Program-made: the position numbers and the translations under genes
Notes under the pieces: model-generated
Databases searched by the model: none
What the model was told of the DNA's origin: nothing
What the model saw: the letters and a program-made list of their open reading frames with translations, nothing else
Shown: one piece after another, positions 46,598 through 55,186 of the stretch
How positions within the stretch are numbered: position 1 is the first letter of the stretch
Layout of the letters: each line of letters starts with the position of its first letter
Assembly: GCF_003194085.1 (NCBI RefSeq)
Contig: NZ_CP023994.1
Location: 434,001 to 498,000 of the forward strand
From: Aurantimicrobium photophilum
GTDB lineage: Bacteria; Actinomycetota; Actinomycetes; Actinomycetales; Microbacteriaceae
DNA: 64,000 bases
Reading direction: 5' to 3'

Positions 46598-47508
46598 GGT
46601 TCTCTCTGATTTGGTCAGAGGTTGCGAACGGTCTGCGTCGTAACTTCTCCATGGTTGTTTCGGTCATTTTGGTGACCTTCATCTCGCTGACCTTTGTCGG
46701 CACTGCAATCCTTCTTCAGATGCAGATCGGTCAGATGAAGAACTATTGGTATGACAAGGCACAGGTTGCTGTCTACCTCTGTACCGATGTCTCCGCTGGT
46801 GAAAACTGTCTCGACGGTGCTGCATCTGCCACCGAGGTTGAAGCAGTGAAATCTGCACTCTCAGGTGCGACGCTAGCTCCGTTCATTGACAAGTTCTACT
46901 TCGAAGACCACGAAGCTGCCTTCAAGAACTTCCAAGAACAGTTCAAGGGAAACCCTGTTGCTGAATACGTCACAGCTGATCAGCTAAATGAGACTTTCTG
47001 GGTCAACCTTAAGGATCCTTCGCAGTCCGCCGTCCTGGTAGAGGCACTCTCAGCTCAAAAGGGAGTTGAGTCGGTTACTGATCAGCGCAGTTATCTGGAT
47101 CAGATCTTCTCTATCCTCAACTCCGCAAGTTACACCGCCATTGGTGTTGCCGGTCTCATGTTGATTGCTGCGGTGCTGTTGATTGCCACCACCATTCGAC
47201 TCTCTGCCTTCTCGCGTCGTCGCGAGCTGGGCATCATGCGCTTGGTGGGTGCGTCTAACCGCTTCATTCAAACCCCCTTCATTCTTGAAGGTGTGTTTGC
47301 TGCACTGGTCGGTTCAGTACTGGCCGGCGGAGCCATTGTGGGAATCGTGCACTTCTTCGTTCAGGGTTACCTCGCCGTCAACATTCCATTGACGTCGTTC
47401 GTGGGTATTTCAGAAGCCCTGATTGTTGTTCCGGTCTTGGTTGTTGTGGGTTCATTGCTGGCAGCTATCTCTGCCAACTTCGCCATCACGCGTTACCTCA
47501 AGATTTAG
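46594..47508 (+). CDS. ftsX: Cell division protein FtsX
   Basis: A 304-residue permease-like partner of FtsE with four transmembrane helices. The first (about 20-44) is followed by an extracytoplasmic domain of some 125 residues with a Cys pair (YLCTDVSAGENC) and then three helices. It transmits the ATPase cycle to RipC-type hydrolases outside the membrane. ATG overlaps the ftsE stop (ATGA). Confidence 0.94.
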   Translation: MRFSLIWSEVANGLRRNFSMVVSVILVTFISLTFVGTAILLQMQIGQMKNYWYDKAQVAVYLCTDVSAGENCLDGAASATEVEAVKSALSGATLAPFIDKFYFEDHEAAFKNFQEQFKGNPVAEYVTADQLNETFWVNLKDPSQSAVLVEALSAQKGVESVTDQRSYLDQIFSILNSASYTAIGVAGLMLIAAVLLIATTIRLSAFSRRRELGIMRLVGASNRFIQTPFILEGVFAALVGSVLAGGAIVGIVHFFVQGYLAVNIPLTSFVGISEALIVVPVLVVVGSLLAAISANFAITRYLKI

Positions 47509-47567
47509 TCGCTCCCTCAGGCGCGTAAACTAAGGGTTTGCGCACAACAAGCTGAAGGAGGTGTGCA

Positions 47568-48044
47568 ATGCCTAAAGAACAAGGTCAAAAGGTTGTTGCC
47601 ACCAACCGTAAAGCTCGTCATGACTACAACATCATCGACACCTATGAATGTGGTGTGGTGTTGTGGGGCACAGAGGTCAAATCTCTGCGCCAAGGCCGTG
47701 CATCCCTGACAGACGGCTACGCCTTCATCGAGGGTGGCGAAGCATGGCTAGACGCCGTACACATCCCTGAATACACCCAGGGCACGTGGAACAACCACGC
47801 ACCTCGTCGCAAGCGCAAACTCCTGATGCACAAGCAGGAGATCCTCAAGCTTCACAACAAAGTCAAAGAGGGTGGTTACACCCTTGTTCCGTTGTCGCTG
47901 TATTTCAAGGACGGTCGAGCCAAGGTTGAGCTCGCACTTGCCAAGGGTAAGAAGGAATACGACAAGCGTCAGACCTTACGTGAACGTCAGGATAAGCGCG
48001 AAGCAGATCGCGCCATCTCTGCCCGCAAACACATGGGTGAATAA
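47568..48044 (+). CDS. smpB: tmRNA-binding protein SmpB
   Basis: A 158-residue protein that carries tmRNA into stalled ribosomes. The core [20 protein letters not shown] and [19 protein letters not shown] is clear, and the basic tail ([17 protein letters not shown]) would enter the mRNA channel. A TAAACT box (47526-47531) and a Shine-Dalgarno AAGGAGG lie upstream. It is followed by its RNA partner ssrA 130 nt later. Confidence 0.96.
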   Translation: MPKEQGQKVVATNRKARHDYNIIDTYECGVVLWGTEVKSLRQGRASLTDGYAFIEGGEAWLDAVHIPEYTQGTWNNHAPRRKRKLLMHKQEILKLHNKVKEGGYTLVPLSLYFKDGRAKVELALAKGKKEYDKRQTLRERQDKREADRAISARKHMGE

Positions 48045-48174
48045 CTCCTCAGTGCTGGGAATGTTTATTGTCAGCTGAGCGTTATACACTTCAACTGCGC
48101 TGAAATACGCGCCAGAGCGAGAGCAATCTCGCACACACAACTCAACAGCGCATGATGTGACAACGCACTCTCAT

Positions 48175-48544
48175 GGGGATGATCGGATTCGACATTGCCT
48201 GCAAGCGGGAGAGAAGCGGGTCGAGGATGCAGGGATATCTCGTTAACGACCTCTGCAAAAAATAGGTGCAAAATCTAACCGCGCCGACTTCGCCCTCGCT
48301 GCCTAAGCGAGCCTGAAGTCCGTCAGACCGGAGGCGTCCCCGCTCCGTGTTCTGGCGTCATGAAGGGGACTTGCTGCAGTGTTATGCCTGAGGGCACTGC
48401 GGGACTTTAACTCAGACTGGGCTTGTCGACTTAGATGCTGGTAACAAAGGTCGGAGCCAAGTAGAACGCCTCTAATCAGCTACACCCGTAGAAGACTCAC
48501 AATTTCAGCAGTGGACGGGGGTTCAATTCCCCCCATCTCCACCA
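48175..48544 (+). ncRNA. ssrA: Transfer-messenger RNA
   Basis: The 5' end GGGGATGATCGGATTCGAC and the 3' end, with T-arm GGGGGTTCAATTCCCCC and ATCTCCACCA, form the tRNA-like domain; CCA is encoded. The tag frame begins at GCA 48268 and ends at TAA 48304-48306, giving AKSNRADFALAA. A TACACT box at 48085-48090 suggests a precursor with a 5' leader of some 75 nt. It lies next to smpB, as usual. Confidence 0.95.
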
Positions 48545-48579
48545 CTTCGTGAGTTGTTCACATCATGCGCTTGAGAGTA

Positions 48580-48614
48580 AACATCCCACCCAGGTATTGC
48601 TTGGGTGGGATGTT
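48580..48614. terminator. Bidirectional terminator between ssrA and a YitT-family gene
   Basis: AACATCCCACCCA (48580-48592) pairs perfectly with TGGGTGGGATGTT (48602-48614); GTGTTTCT follows on the plus strand. The genes converge here. Confidence 0.85.
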
Positions 48615-48620
48615 GTGTTT

Positions 48621-49250
48621 CTAGCCGTTGTAGCGGCCTTCGCGGTGGTTCAAAGCGAGGATGAAGTTGAACACAAAAGCTCCCACCGCTGAGTAAAGAA
48701 CAATCACAGGGGAGGCAACAAAGAATGCCCCGGCCACAATCGCGAGGTCAATAACTAGCTGCACATAACCTGCCCGCCAGTGATACTGCTCCTGGGCTAT
48801 CAGGGCAACCACGTTGAAGCCACCGAGCGAAGAGCGGTGCCTAAACAGGCCCAGAACGCCGATGCTGGCGACCACGTTGCCAGCAACTGCACCGAAGAGT
48901 GGATCAATACTCAGATGGCCAAGCTTCGCGGTGGTGAGCTGGGCAAAAAGAGACACCATCACAATGGCAACCAAGCTGCGCAACGTGAAGTTCCACCCCT
49001 TTTTCCACACTGCCAAAGGCAGGAAGGGAAGGCTTGCCACAATCCACACCACGCTGAAAGAGAAAGGTGTGGCATAGCTGATGAGGAGGGCGAGGCCGGC
49101 AATTCCGCCGGTCACTACATGCCCGCTATCCATCAGGAAAATACCGATGGCAGCCAGCAGGGATGAGGCTGTAATTCCAACAATGTCGTCAAGAAGTGAA
49201 TGACTCTGGGCAGTTGTGCTGCGGGAGACATCACGAGTTGTGTTGTGCAC
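48621..49250 (-). CDS. YitT/YczE family membrane protein
   Basis: A 209-residue membrane protein with five or six helices. The segment GIFLMDSGHVVTGGIAGLALLISY and the later SSLGGFNVVALIAQ fit the YitT (DUF161/2179-type) family, with the C-terminal DUF2179 domain missing. Function is unknown. Start GTG lies 6 nt after TTATAA and lacks a Shine-Dalgarno. Confidence 0.7.
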   Translation of the reverse strand: MHNTTRDVSRSTTAQSHSLLDDIVGITASSLLAAIGIFLMDSGHVVTGGIAGLALLISYATPFSFSVVWIVASLPFLPLAVWKKGWNFTLRSLVAIVMVSLFAQLTTAKLGHLSIDPLFGAVAGNVVASIGVLGLFRHRSSLGGFNVVALIAQEQYHWRAGYVQLVIDLAIVAGAFFVASPVIVLYSAVGAFVFNFILALNHREGRYNG

Positions 49251-49256
49251 ACTCTT

Positions 49257-49262
49257 TTATAA
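49257..49262 (-). promoter_or_regulatory. -10 box TTATAA for the YitT-family gene
   Basis: TTATAA on the minus strand ends 6 nt before the GTG start, the leaderless spacing. Confidence 0.5.
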
Positions 49263-49451
49263 CTTCTGTGAAAGGTATCTGCTGGGTGTCAGTGAAGATT
49301 CTGTATGCGGGGGTGGACAAGTGATGGGGCGAGATATGAATTGGCCAAGAACTCCGTGAGTATCCCGGTTACACACCCCTCGCAGTGGTAGCGTTTCCCA
49401 CAGTTGAGCGTATTAAAACGTGTGCGCTCGTTGTTGAAAGGGACCCACCTT

Positions 49452-50237
49452 ATGGGCTACAACCGCCTCAAGGCATTTGAAGAAACTGGCTATGTTGTCC
49501 TGGACAGCTATGACCAGGCTGCCGACCCCAAGGAATGGCTCGACATTGAGTATGTCGACTGGAAGTCTTCCGGTGTTACCCGCTTCGCTCCTTTGGCTTC
49601 TGCCTTCGGCGAGATGGAATGCAACGGTTTCTGGAACCACACCCCTCCTCGCACCGACAAGGACGGCGTCTGGGTCAAGAAAAACGTAGATCTCGCTCCC
49701 ATCCTGACCAAGCGTGCTCAGGAGCCCGGTGCGAACATTGGTCGCTGCCGCGTTATCGAGCTGCAGCCCAACAAGTACTCTGACGCTCTTTACAACATGC
49801 ACCAGGACGACAACAACCGTTTGAACCCAGATGGCACCGGGTGGATTGTTCGTGGTTTCTTCAACCTCTCCGACAACCCAGACTCGATGATGATTCTGCG
49901 CGAAGACCGCCTGGACCCATCCACCGAGATCCGTATTCCTCTGCCCGCAGGTGCACAGCTCATCGTGGATACTCAGCGCTTCTGGCACGCCGTATGGCAC
50001 CAGGGCGACGAGCCTCGTTACTGCCTCATCACCTCATGGGAGTCCGGTCCCGAGCTCGACGCGTACATCGAGAAGTACCACGGTAACCCTCGTGCCGTGA
50101 ACTACCCACTGACCGATGAATTCATCGCAGCTGGTCAGGCTGAGTTCGAGCGTCGCCTTGAAGAGCGCCGCTTGGCTCTCCTCGCCAAGGGCATCGTCGA
50201 AGAAGGCGTCAAGGATCCTGAAGCGGAAGCAATGTAA
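49452..50237 (+). CDS. Probable Fe(II)/2-oxoglutarate-type dioxygenase of unknown substrate
   Basis: A 261-residue protein. A central beta-helix-like region carries YNMHQDD (H117, D119), and 60 residues later FWHAVWH (H179 or H183) and R189 in EPRYCLITSWESG. This HxD...H...R order is the iron and 2-oxoglutarate signature. I recognise no named subfamily. The ATG at 49452 is chosen for the Shine-Dalgarno AAAGGGA about 8 nt upstream; an in-frame GTG or ATG near 49404 would add 16 residues. The gene stands alone, ends in a strong terminator, and has codon use like housekeeping genes, suggesting high expression. Confidence 0.6.
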   Translation: MGYNRLKAFEETGYVVLDSYDQAADPKEWLDIEYVDWKSSGVTRFAPLASAFGEMECNGFWNHTPPRTDKDGVWVKKNVDLAPILTKRAQEPGANIGRCRVIELQPNKYSDALYNMHQDDNNRLNPDGTGWIVRGFFNLSDNPDSMMILREDRLDPSTEIRIPLPAGAQLIVDTQRFWHAVWHQGDEPRYCLITSWESGPELDAYIEKYHGNPRAVNYPLTDEFIAAGQAEFERRLEERRLALLAKGIVEEGVKDPEAEAM

Positions 50238-50252
50238 TTCTCTTCCTTAACG

Positions 50253-50289
50253 AAGTAAACCCCCGGTTATCGAAACCGGGGGTTTACTT
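50253..50289. terminator. Bidirectional terminator
   Basis: A 16-bp perfect stem (50253-50268 with 50274-50289) has a 5-nt loop ATCGA. It separates two converging genes. Confidence 0.88.
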
Positions 50290-50298
50290 GTGTGTGGT

Positions 50299-50781
50299 CT
50301 AGTTGGGAAGTGCTGCCTCAATTGCTTCGATAATCGCTGGATCGTCTGGCTTGGTTGTGGGGCGGAAGCGCTTGATTTCTCCGTTGGGGAGAACCAAGAA
50401 CTTTTCGAAGTTCCACATCACAGGACCTGCCTTACCGCCAGCATCTTTGGTCTTGACCAGCTCAACATAGAGCGGGTGACGTTTACGACCATTGACATTA
50501 GCCTTCTCCATCATGGGAAAGGTGACTCCCCAGGTGGTGGAGCAGTATTCCGCAATATCGTCGCTGTTTTTGAGTTCCTGAAGGAACTGGTTTGAAGGAA
50601 TGCCCACGACGGTGAAGCCGCGTGGTCCATACTTCTTCTGCAATTCTTCGAGCTGCTGGTATTGCGGAGAAAGTCCACACCTACTTGCCACGTTCACAAC
50701 AAGAACTACTTTGTCGGAATAAGCGCCGAAGGTAGTGGGTTTTCCATCCAGAGTGGTCAGTTCAATGTCATTCAAGCTCAT
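50299..50781 (-). CDS. Glutathione peroxidase family thiol peroxidase
   Basis: A 160-residue thioredoxin-fold peroxidase. The peroxidatic Cys (not selenocysteine) is C35 in NVASRCGLSPQY; the Gln in PSNQF and the Trp/Asn of MWNFEKFLV complete the catalytic tetrad. Actinobacterial members generally use thioredoxin rather than glutathione. ATG at 50781 is chosen because the conserved domain begins there and TAGCCT lies 7 nt upstream; the frame upstream of it is not conserved. Confidence 0.9.
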   Translation of the reverse strand: MSLNDIELTTLDGKPTTFGAYSDKVVLVVNVASRCGLSPQYQQLEELQKKYGPRGFTVVGIPSNQFLQELKNSDDIAEYCSTTWGVTFPMMEKANVNGRKRHPLYVELVKTKDAGGKAGPVMWNFEKFLVLPNGEIKRFRPTTKPDDPAIIEAIEAALPN

Positions 50782-50827
50782 ACTTCTGAGGCTAACGCGG
50801 CTTGCAGGGTGAAACAATGGAGAAACC

Positions 50828-51424
50828 ATGACAAACAATGCGCCGTCAGAGAACTTGCCCATCATCCACGATGGCATCATCGACCCACCTCACGATGTTG
50901 AGGTGCTCTCAGCTGATGAGTTCAAGCTCGCTTTTCGCAACCACCCTGCTGGTGTCGCCATTGTGACGGCAGATGCGGGCAAGGGACCCGTGGCGATGAC
51001 GGTGACCAGTGTGTTCTCCGTCAGTGCAGAGCCACCTCTGCTGGTGTTCTCTGCTTCGGCACAGTCTTCTGCCACTCCCACGATCGCTGAGGCAGACACC
51101 GTCGTGATTCATCTGCTCGGGGCAGATCAGCTTCACTTGGCCAAGCTTGCAGCAACAAGTGGCGCCAACCGCTTCCCTGATGACATTGCCTGGGAGAAGC
51201 TGCCCACCGGTGAGACGGTCTATTCCGAGGCCCACGCCTGGATTCGTGGTCGCACCGTGAACAAGCTCAAGGCTGGAAACTCGACCGTGTTTTTGATTGA
51301 GGCCCTGGAAGCCAAGACTCCGGCAGAGGGAAGTAGTGAACTGGATGCCAGTGCCGCCCACCCGCTGGTTTATCACAACCGCACCTGGCACAAACTAGAC
51401 AGCAACTCCAAGCTCGACGCATGA
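50828..51424 (+). CDS. Flavin reductase family protein
   Basis: A 198-residue FMN-binding split-barrel protein. FRNHPAGVAIVTA and AMTVTSVFSVSAEPPLLVFSA are the family flavin-site motifs. It probably reduces flavin with NAD(P)H for a partner monooxygenase or in metabolism. Its stop overlaps the MpaB-like start (ATGA), so the two are one operon and may cooperate. Shine-Dalgarno GGAG precedes the ATG. Confidence 0.82.
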   Translation: MTNNAPSENLPIIHDGIIDPPHDVEVLSADEFKLAFRNHPAGVAIVTADAGKGPVAMTVTSVFSVSAEPPLLVFSASAQSSATPTIAEADTVVIHLLGADQLHLAKLAATSGANRFPDDIAWEKLPTGETVYSEAHAWIRGRTVNKLKAGNSTVFLIEALEAKTPAEGSSELDASAAHPLVYHNRTWHKLDSNSKLDA

Positions 51425-52329
51425 GTCGCTTCAGCGACAGCATTCGCTCACACCTGCTGGAAACCTTCTCGGGAGACACGGCAGGCACTCCCTATTGGGT
51501 GAAGAACATTGAAGCCGGTGATGACATTGGTTTCTTTGGCCCCGGTTCGGCATCCTGGGCGGTCCATGGCGGGATGCCCACCATGGTTGCGGGCATTCGA
51601 GCACTTCTGATGCAGACATTGCATCCCGGCGCAATGGCAGGGGTGCACGACTGGTCTCGCTATAAAGAAGACCCGCTAGGACGCCTGGCAGGAACTATTC
51701 AGTGGCTGATTACCGTCACCTTTGGTGACACCAAACTCGCTGAATATGAATCGTCTCGTGTGGCCAAGTTCCATGACCGCGTCAAAGGCACCTATATCGA
51801 CGCGCAGGGCGTGGAACGCCCCTACAGAGCCGATGATCCCGAGTTGCTCTACTGGGTTCATGTTGTCTTCACAGATGCTTTCCTGGGCTGTCAGCAGGCG
51901 TGGGGAGACGCCATTCCTGGCGGGGCTGATCAATATGTCCATGAATGGTCCAAGGCCGGTGAGCTAGTTGGTGTGGCCAACCCACCACGTTCGGAAGCTG
52001 AGCTCATTGCGGCATTGCACCAGTTCAATGTGGACGGCGTGCTCAAGCACGATGAGCGGGTCGAAGAGACCATTGAGTTTTTGAAAAAGCCACCACTGCG
52101 CAAGAGCATGATGCCGTTCTATCGCGTCATGTTTGGCGGGGCAGTTGCGAGTATTCCTGAGGAATACCGAAAGATTCTGGGCCTCAAGAAGCCTTGGTGG
52201 CCTGCATTCTGGATGACCGGGGTCATCCTCAAAATGCTCAGAACCCTGCTGGGCCCATCCTCGACCTCAGAAGATGCTGCTCGCGTTCGTATTGCGCGCT
52301 TGAAAGCAGAAGGAAAACTAGCGAGCTAG
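51421..52329 (+). CDS. MpaB/DUF2236 family oxygenase
   Basis: A 302-residue protein of the MpaB (DUF2236) family, which includes latex-clearing protein and the fungal mycophenolic acid enzyme. These are b-heme proteins. Landmarks are ALLMQTLHPGAMAGVHDWSRYKEDPLGRL and YWVHVVFTDAFL, with conserved His residues that may bind heme. The substrate is unknown. It is translationally coupled to the flavin reductase. The 3' end overlaps the convergent hisN by 12 nt. Confidence 0.8.
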   Translation: MSRFSDSIRSHLLETFSGDTAGTPYWVKNIEAGDDIGFFGPGSASWAVHGGMPTMVAGIRALLMQTLHPGAMAGVHDWSRYKEDPLGRLAGTIQWLITVTFGDTKLAEYESSRVAKFHDRVKGTYIDAQGVERPYRADDPELLYWVHVVFTDAFLGCQQAWGDAIPGGADQYVHEWSKAGELVGVANPPRSEAELIAALHQFNVDGVLKHDERVEETIEFLKKPPLRKSMMPFYRVMFGGAVASIPEEYRKILGLKKPWWPAFWMTGVILKMLRTLLGPSSTSEDAARVRIARLKAEGKLAS

Positions 52330-53217
52330 TTCATTCAAGACGGCAGCGTGAAGCTGTCCGTTGGTGGCTAGGGCACTGCCGTGCCACACATCTGCGTGAC
52401 CGTCGATGGAGGTAAAGGTTCCACCAGCCTCGGTGACGATGGGCATTAGTGCAGCCATGTCATAGGGCTTGAGGTCGAATTCACCGGCGACATCCAAGAT
52501 GCCTTCGGCCACCATCATGTATGACCACATGTCACCATAGGCACGCGTGCGCCAGACTTTACGGCTGAGCCCGACAAGTTCGTCGAGGTAGCCTGCCTGG
52601 TCCCATTGCTGCAACGAGTTGTAGCTGATGCTGGCGTCTGCCAGTTCCTTCACGCCAGAAACTTCCAACTTGCGAGGTTCTGCCACAGCAACCATGGGCT
52701 GCTCGAGGTATTCAGAAAGTTCTTCAGGCAGGGGAATATTGGCTAAGGGGTCATGTGATTCATCCACCCATGCGCCGTTGCCCTTTGAGCCCCACCAGCG
52801 CTTACCCAGTGCGGGAGCACTCACCACGCCGATGACGGGAACGCCATCAATGGCAAGGGAAATCAGAGTTGCCCAGACGGGAACACCGCGCAGGAAGTTA
52901 GACGTGCCATCAATGGGGTCAATAATCCATTGACGGTGAGGGTGGTCAGAAGTACCGGTGGGGTGTTCAGAAACCGAACCAGCCTGTTCGCCAAACTCTT
53001 CACCAAGCATGAAGTCTTCACCGCGCTCGCGGCTGAGGATGTCAATGATGGCCTGCTCCACCGCACGGTCCGCATCGGTCACGGGAGTCTTGTCCGGCTT
53101 GGTGCTCACCTCAAGATCCATCGCCAGGAATCGGGCGCGGGAAATTTCGTCCGCTGCATCAGCAAGCTGAAGGGCAAGTTGGAGGTCTTCGTTAATGGTG
53201 AAGTGGCTTCTGGTCAC
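52318..53217 (-). CDS. hisN: Histidinol-phosphatase, inositol monophosphatase type
   Basis: A 299-residue Mg2+-dependent phosphatase. The metal-binding motifs are GEEFGE, WIIDPIDGTSNFLRG and the C-terminal KPYDMAALMPIVTEAGG. Actinobacteria use such an enzyme (HisN) for the penultimate histidine step; inositol monophosphatase activity is the alternative. The start is GTG, 6 nt after TATCGT, with no Shine-Dalgarno. It converges on the MpaB gene with a 12-nt overlap. Confidence 0.82.
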   Translation of the reverse strand: MTRSHFTINEDLQLALQLADAADEISRARFLAMDLEVSTKPDKTPVTDADRAVEQAIIDILSRERGEDFMLGEEFGEQAGSVSEHPTGTSDHPHRQWIIDPIDGTSNFLRGVPVWATLISLAIDGVPVIGVVSAPALGKRWWGSKGNGAWVDESHDPLANIPLPEELSEYLEQPMVAVAEPRKLEVSGVKELADASISYNSLQQWDQAGYLDELVGLSRKVWRTRAYGDMWSYMMVAEGILDVAGEFDLKPYDMAALMPIVTEAGGTFTSIDGHADVWHGSALATNGQLHAAVLNELAR

Positions 53218-53223
53218 GTTTCC

Positions 53224-53229
53224 ACGATA
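53224..53229 (-). promoter_or_regulatory. -10 box TATCGT for leaderless hisN
   Basis: TATCGT on the minus strand ends 6 nt before the hisN GTG. Confidence 0.55.
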
Positions 53230-53246
53230 CTCGCGAATACAAACAA

Positions 53247-53274
53247 GAAAGCCCTTCCGAAAGGAAGGGCTTTC
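53247..53274 (-). terminator. Terminator of initiator tRNA
   Basis: GAAAGCCCTTCC (53247-53258) pairs with GGAAGGGCTTTC (53263-53274) around a 4-nt loop. It lies just past the tRNA 3' end; a T-rich stretch follows on both strands. Confidence 0.8.
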
Positions 53275-53282
53275 TCTTTTTG

Positions 53283-53356
53283 TTGCGGGGACAGGATTTG
53301 AACCTGCGACCTCTGGGTTATGAGCCCAGCGAGCTACCGAGCTGCTCCACCCCGCG
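53283..53356 (-). tRNA. Initiator tRNA-fMet (CAT)
   Basis: The minus strand begins CGCGGGGTGGAGCAG and ends CCCCGCAA. The C1-A72 mismatch and the three G-C pairs around the CAT anticodon loop (CTGGGCTCATAACCCAG) mark an initiator rather than an elongator tRNA. CCA is not encoded. Confidence 0.95.
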
Positions 53357-53367
53357 TCGGTAGTACC

Positions 53368-53396
53368 AGTTTACCACGGGGAATGATGCCCTCTAA
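53368..53396 (-). promoter_or_regulatory. Promoter of tRNA-fMet
   Basis: On the minus strand TTAGAG (53391-53396) and TAAACT (53368-53373) are 17 bp apart, the -10 ending 11 nt before the mature tRNA. Confidence 0.6.
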
Positions 53397-53415
53397 CCAC
53401 TCCGGAAAGCAGGCG

Positions 53416-53421
53416 TAGTCT
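53416..53421 (+). promoter_or_regulatory. -10 box TAGTCT for leaderless MBL hydrolase
   Basis: TAGTCT ends 6 nt before the ATG at 53428. Confidence 0.6.
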
Positions 53422-53427
53422 GAAGAT

Positions 53428-54810
53428 ATGAACAGACCAGAGCACACGCTCCGCTTCCTGGGGGGAACGGAAACCGTTACCGGAAGTAAGTATCTGATTG
53501 AGAGCGGCGGCAAGCGTGTGCTTGTGGACTGTGGTTTGTTCCAGGGATACAAGGCCCTGCGTGAACGTAATCGTGAACCTTTCCCTATTCCACCCGACAC
53601 CATTGATGCAGTGCTGCTCACCCATGCGCACCTGGATCACTCCGGATATGTTCCTGCGTTAGTGCGGGACGGGTTCCGTGGTCCCATCATCACGACCACA
53701 GGTACAGCAGAGCTGTGCTCCATCCTGCTGCCAGATAGTGCACACCTGCTTGAAGAGGAAGCATCTCACGCTGCGCGTAAGGGATATTCCAAGCACAATC
53801 CACCCAAGCCCCTCTACACAATCCAGGATGTGGAACAGGCACTGTCGCAGTTCCGCACAGCCAACTTCGACGAGGTCTTAGATGTCGTGCCGGGGCTTAA
53901 GGCCACTTTCCTGCCAGCAGGTCACATCCTTGGTGCGGCACAGCTTCACATTGACGTGGCTGGAACCAGCTTGCACTTCACGGGGGATATGGGACGGCAA
54001 CACGACCCATTGATGAAGCCACCTCGTGAATTTGAGGGTGCAGATATTTTGATCACGGAATCCACATATGGAAACCGCACCCACCCCAACATTGAACCAG
54101 AGGGCGAGCTTGCTCCGGCGCTCAAGCCCGTGCTGGAGCGCGGGGGAGTTGTTGTCATTCCGGCTTTTGCCGTGGGTCGCACCCAAGGATTGATGCTCCA
54201 CATCTGGCGATTGATGGATCGGGGTGAGATTCCTCGCGTTCCGATCTATGTGAATAGCCCCATGGCAGCTAGTGCCACTCGGATGTATCACAAGCATCAG
54301 GAAGAGCACACGATTCCGGTTGAGGAATTCGAATCTGTCTATGACGTGGCTCACATGGTGGGAACTGTCGAAGAATCGAAAGCGCTTAATGAACGTCACG
54401 GCCCCATGATCATCATCGCCGCTTCAGGCATGATGACCGGTGGTCGTGTTCTCCACCACTTGGTAGCTTTTGGAGAAGACCCCAACAATGCCATCGTGAT
54501 TTCTGGCTATCAAGCAGGAGGCACACGTGGTGCTCTCCTTGCTGAGGGGGCAACTACTCTGCGCATCTTTGGCCGTGATGTTCCCATCCGAGCAGAGGTT
54601 ATTCAGCTGGAAAGCATGTCAGGGCATGCTGACTCGGTGGAAATCGTGGAATGGATGAAGCGCACACCACGAGCACCCAAGATGACCTATGTCACCCACG
54701 GTGAAATGGATGCAGCTGATCGCATGCGATTCCTTATTTCTTCTGAATTGAAGTGGAATGTTCGTGCGCCAGAACACGGTGAAACCATCGACCTGCAACA
54801 CCCTCAGTAG
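53428..54810 (+). CDS. MBL-fold beta-CASP RNA metallohydrolase
   Basis: A 460-residue nuclease-like protein. The metallo-beta-lactamase motif is LTHAHLDHSG (H66, H68, D70, H71), with later ligands in PAGHILGAA and FTGDMG. The beta-CASP part has PAFAVGRTQ, IIIAASGMMTGGRV and SGHAD. Length and order match the Ysh1/CPSF-like bacterial family, likely an RNA exo- or endonuclease. It stands alone upstream of the SdpI-like gene. Confidence 0.87.
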   Translation: MNRPEHTLRFLGGTETVTGSKYLIESGGKRVLVDCGLFQGYKALRERNREPFPIPPDTIDAVLLTHAHLDHSGYVPALVRDGFRGPIITTTGTAELCSILLPDSAHLLEEEASHAARKGYSKHNPPKPLYTIQDVEQALSQFRTANFDEVLDVVPGLKATFLPAGHILGAAQLHIDVAGTSLHFTGDMGRQHDPLMKPPREFEGADILITESTYGNRTHPNIEPEGELAPALKPVLERGGVVVIPAFAVGRTQGLMLHIWRLMDRGEIPRVPIYVNSPMAASATRMYHKHQEEHTIPVEEFESVYDVAHMVGTVEESKALNERHGPMIIIAASGMMTGGRVLHHLVAFGEDPNNAIVISGYQAGGTRGALLAEGATTLRIFGRDVPIRAEVIQLESMSGHADSVEIVEWMKRTPRAPKMTYVTHGEMDAADRMRFLISSELKWNVRAPEHGETIDLQHPQ

Positions 54811-54823
54811 ACCAGAGACAAAG

Positions 54824-54829
54824 TAGCCT
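54824..54829 (+). promoter_or_regulatory. -10 box TAGCCT for leaderless sdpI-like gene
   Basis: TAGCCT ends 6 nt before the ATG at 54836. Confidence 0.6.
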
Positions 54830-54835
54830 AGAGCT

Positions 54836-55186
54836 ATGGATTCAGGCACCCACTACCTCATCATTGCGTTGTCGATCGTGGCAGACATCATTTTGTATAA
54901 CGTTGTAGCTCGAGCTGCTTCAGGCAAGGTGGGGCCTAACGCGTGGGCTGGTATTCGCACCAAGGCAACGCGCAAGAATGACAAGACCTGGCTTGCAGCC
55001 CACGTAGCTGCCTATCCCATCATGCGAGACACTGCGTTAGCGAATGCAACGCTGTTGATTATTTCGTTGTTCTTACCCAGTGAATTTCAGGCATATCTCG
55101 TTCAGGTTGCCACTGGTGCGCTGCTTGCAGGAGTGATTTTTGCTGGAGTACAGGGCCAGAAGGCGGCAAAGGCAGCCGATGTCTAA
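54836..55186 (+). CDS. SdpI family membrane protein
   Basis: A 116-residue protein with three hydrophobic segments (about 7-27, 64-82, 87-106). NAWAGIRTKATRKNDKTWLAAH is the SdpI family motif. Bacillus SdpI gives immunity to a killing peptide; members elsewhere have unknown roles. It overlaps the ureohydrolase gene by 8 nt and is read from a leaderless-type promoter that probably serves both. Confidence 0.72.
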   Translation: MDSGTHYLIIALSIVADIILYNVVARAASGKVGPNAWAGIRTKATRKNDKTWLAAHVAAYPIMRDTALANATLLIISLFLPSEFQAYLVQVATGALLAGVIFAGVQGQKAAKAADV

